From positions 1-6,975 of the forward strand of contig JBCCLI010000357.1 of the NCBI GenBank assembly GCA_039026975.1: a stretch of 6,975 nt of DNA, written 5' to 3'. A program made the translations under genes and the position numbers. The notes under the pieces were generated by a model, which worked only from the letters and a program-made list of their open reading frames with translations, was not told the origin of the DNA and did not search any database. Below, piece by piece: positions 6,290-6,975 of this stretch (positions are counted from its first letter, which is position 1; every line of letters begins with the position of its first letter). The stretch is from JBCBKZ01 sp039026975. GTDB taxonomy: Bacteria; Bacteroidota; Bacteroidia; J057.

Positions 6290-6485
6290 ATTGTAGTGGC
6301 GAAAAATTTTTCACTCCAGCTTCTGTATAGTCAGAAGGGAATCCTATTTGTAGAGGATGGTGCCAGTACAAGGGGGGTACCCTACGGTAAAGACGATCCA
6401 TTCCCTATCCTAACCCACTTTTAAAAAAGTCCATGAGGCTGATACCTCCGTAGAAAAAAGTATGAAACCATTAGGAAGCCCGGTA

Positions 6486-6517
6486 GGGGCGGCATCTAGG
6501 TTCCGCCTCTTCGAGGC
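6486..6517 (+). repeat. Two mutually exclusive hairpins sharing GCCTC
   Basis: GGGGCGG (6486-6492) can pair with CCGCCTC (6503-6509; six Watson-Crick pairs and one G-T). The same GCCTC (6505-6509) can instead pair with GAGGC (6513-6517) around a 3-nt loop. The two structures cannot form together, as in alternative-fold regulators, though chance in a hairpin-rich region is also possible. Confidence 0.3.
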
Positions 6518-6528
6518 TTGATTACCAT

Positions 6529-6564
6529 ATTCGTAGGTCTACGGATGTTCCGCTCCTACGGAGC
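6529..6564. repeat. Tandem hairpins CGTAG/CTACG and GCTCC/GGAGC (REP-like)
   Basis: The first dyad, 6529-6546, pairs ATTCGTAG with CTACGGAT (one G-T pair, very tight centre GT). The second, 6552-6564, pairs GCTCC with GGAGC around TAC. They are only 5 bp apart. Paired short hairpins with CTACG/CTCCTACGGAG-type cores look like a repetitive extragenic element; the copy number elsewhere cannot be seen from this window. Confidence 0.4.
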
Positions 6565-6603
6565 TACTAGCTATTCTGTAAAGGTAGATTTTAGGAAAGA
6601 CTA

Positions 6604-6633
6604 TGTAGAGCCGCGATGCATCTCGGCTCTACA
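6604..6633. repeat. 10-bp perfect inverted repeat TGTAGAGCCG / CGGCTCTACA
   Basis: The arms at 6604-6613 and 6624-6633 match exactly. The 10-nt loop (6614-6623) itself contains the palindrome GATGCATC. The arm sequence GGCTCT is shared with the two 15-bp units at 6652 and 6702, suggesting one repeat family. Confidence 0.5.
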
Positions 6634-6651
6634 GCGCTATCTCATGTTTCC

Positions 6652-6666
6652 GGCTCTGTAGGAGCC
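6652..6666. repeat. 15-bp hairpin unit, copy 1 (GGCTCTGTAGGAGCC)
   Basis: GGCTC pairs with GAGCC around the loop TGTAG. An identical copy begins at 6702, exactly 50 bp further on. The related arm GGCTCTACA lies at 6625-6633. Confidence 0.6.
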
Positions 6667-6701
6667 CAAACACATTAGCCCGTCAGGGCAGCATACAGCA
6701 T

Positions 6702-6716
6702 GGCTCTGTAGGAGCC
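6702..6716. repeat. 15-bp hairpin unit, copy 2 (GGCTCTGTAGGAGCC)
   Basis: Identical to the unit at 6652-6666. The bases flanking the two copies differ (C...C at copy 1, T...A at copy 2), so the conserved unit is the 15-mer itself. A 35-bp non-repeated spacer lies between them. Confidence 0.6.
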
Positions 6717-6860
6717 AAACCCTGGATCGTATTTTAGTTTATCATGTATAGCATTTTGGGAATAGCAGGCAGAAGATTTTCCGCCTCTACCTTCCTATCC
6801 TGCAGCAGCTATCCTTTGATAGGCCCAGGAATCGAAACGGTCGCTACCTATTTATTTATG

Positions 6861-6883
6861 AGCCCACCATTTTAATGGTGGCT
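6861..6883. repeat. Strong hairpin CCACCATT / AATGGTGG
   Basis: CCACCATT (6864-6871) pairs perfectly with AATGGTGG (6874-6881) around TT, and AG/CT can extend it past a bulged C. No T-run follows on either strand, so it is not a standard terminator. It could be the end structure of a small RNA, or part of a repeat that continues beyond the window. Confidence 0.4.
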
Positions 6884-6975
6884 GACAAAGGGATGGTTAT
6901 TTTCAGGAGGTGCATGAACCCGCCCCGCCCAAGGGCGAATGCTTCGACAGAGAATAAACGTTAGCTGATTTGGCA

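Larger units (their letters stand above)
6290..6975. other. Non-coding region with dense short inverted repeats
   Basis: I find no gene in this stretch of nearly 700 bp. All frames are broken by stops, and no recognisable protein fragment was seen in the frames I read. It contains the palindrome GAAAAATTTTTC (6301-6312), a possible long-range pairing AGGGAAT (6336-6342) with ATTCCCT (6400-6406), ACTTTT/AAAAGT (6417-6430), and a cluster of hairpins between 6486 and 6716 listed separately. The right end (6915-6937) is locally GC-rich compared with the neighbouring genes. The density of hairpins and the repeated 15-mer suggest accumulated REP-like elements or a structured RNA rather than ordinary spacer. 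Confidence 0.6.

Noticed and set aside
6168..6401. A 77-codon minus-strand frame
   Set aside because: It is antisense to the pth end and runs through the 40-bp palindrome, has no recognisable content, and is best explained as chance.
6486..6716. The repeats as a CRISPR array
   Set aside because: The units are only 15 bp with two identical copies, are self-complementary, and lack regular repeat-spacer structure. No cas genes are present.
6912..6963. A 16-codon frame from ATG 6914 preceded by AGGAGG
   Set aside because: The spacing to the ATG is only about 3 nt, Bacteroidota rarely rely on Shine-Dalgarno sites, and the peptide is very short and falls in repeat-like sequence.

Overview
The window looks like chromosomal DNA of a Bacteroidota bacterium, probably from the Cytophagales or a related order. 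The evidence is a PorP/SprF-family protein (found with the type IX secretion system), a TAnnTTTG-type promoter in front of a tRNA, a tRNA gene without an encoded CCA end, and genes that lack Shine-Dalgarno sequences. The species cannot be named from the sequence.

Layout. Positions 1-527 (minus strand) hold the first 175 codons of a PorP/SprF-like outer-membrane protein that runs off the left edge. Positions 528-1033 are a divergent intergenic region of about 500 bp with at least four inverted repeats and no convincing gene. Positions 1034-3876 hold a TolC-like outer-membrane efflux protein and a HlyD/AcrA-like periplasmic adaptor. These are two of the three parts of a tripartite export machine; no inner-membrane pump or ATPase gene is present. 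A Bacteroidota-type promoter (3954-3985) then drives tRNA-Gln(UUG), and only 6 nt after the tRNA begins prs (PRPP synthetase), followed by rplY (ribosomal protein L25, long Ctc form) and pth (peptidyl-tRNA hydrolase). A hairpin with a U-tract lies between rplY and pth and ends 5 nt before the pth start. A perfect 40-bp palindrome starts 2 nt after the pth stop codon. Positions 6290-6975 are non-coding as far as can be seen, but rich in short inverted repeats, including two identical 15-bp hairpin units 50 bp apart, which resemble a REP-like repeat cluster.

How the genes work together. tRNA-Gln, L25 and Pth all serve translation: a tRNA, a 5S-rRNA-binding ribosomal protein and the enzyme that recycles dropped-off peptidyl-tRNA. 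Prs makes PRPP for nucleotide, His and Trp synthesis. They form one apparent transcription unit of growth-related functions. The TolC-HlyD pair probably works with a pump encoded elsewhere. I see no clearly new multi-gene system. The points that most merit a second look are non-coding: the tRNA-prs junction, the terminator abutting pth, the 40-bp palindrome and the 3' hairpin cluster.
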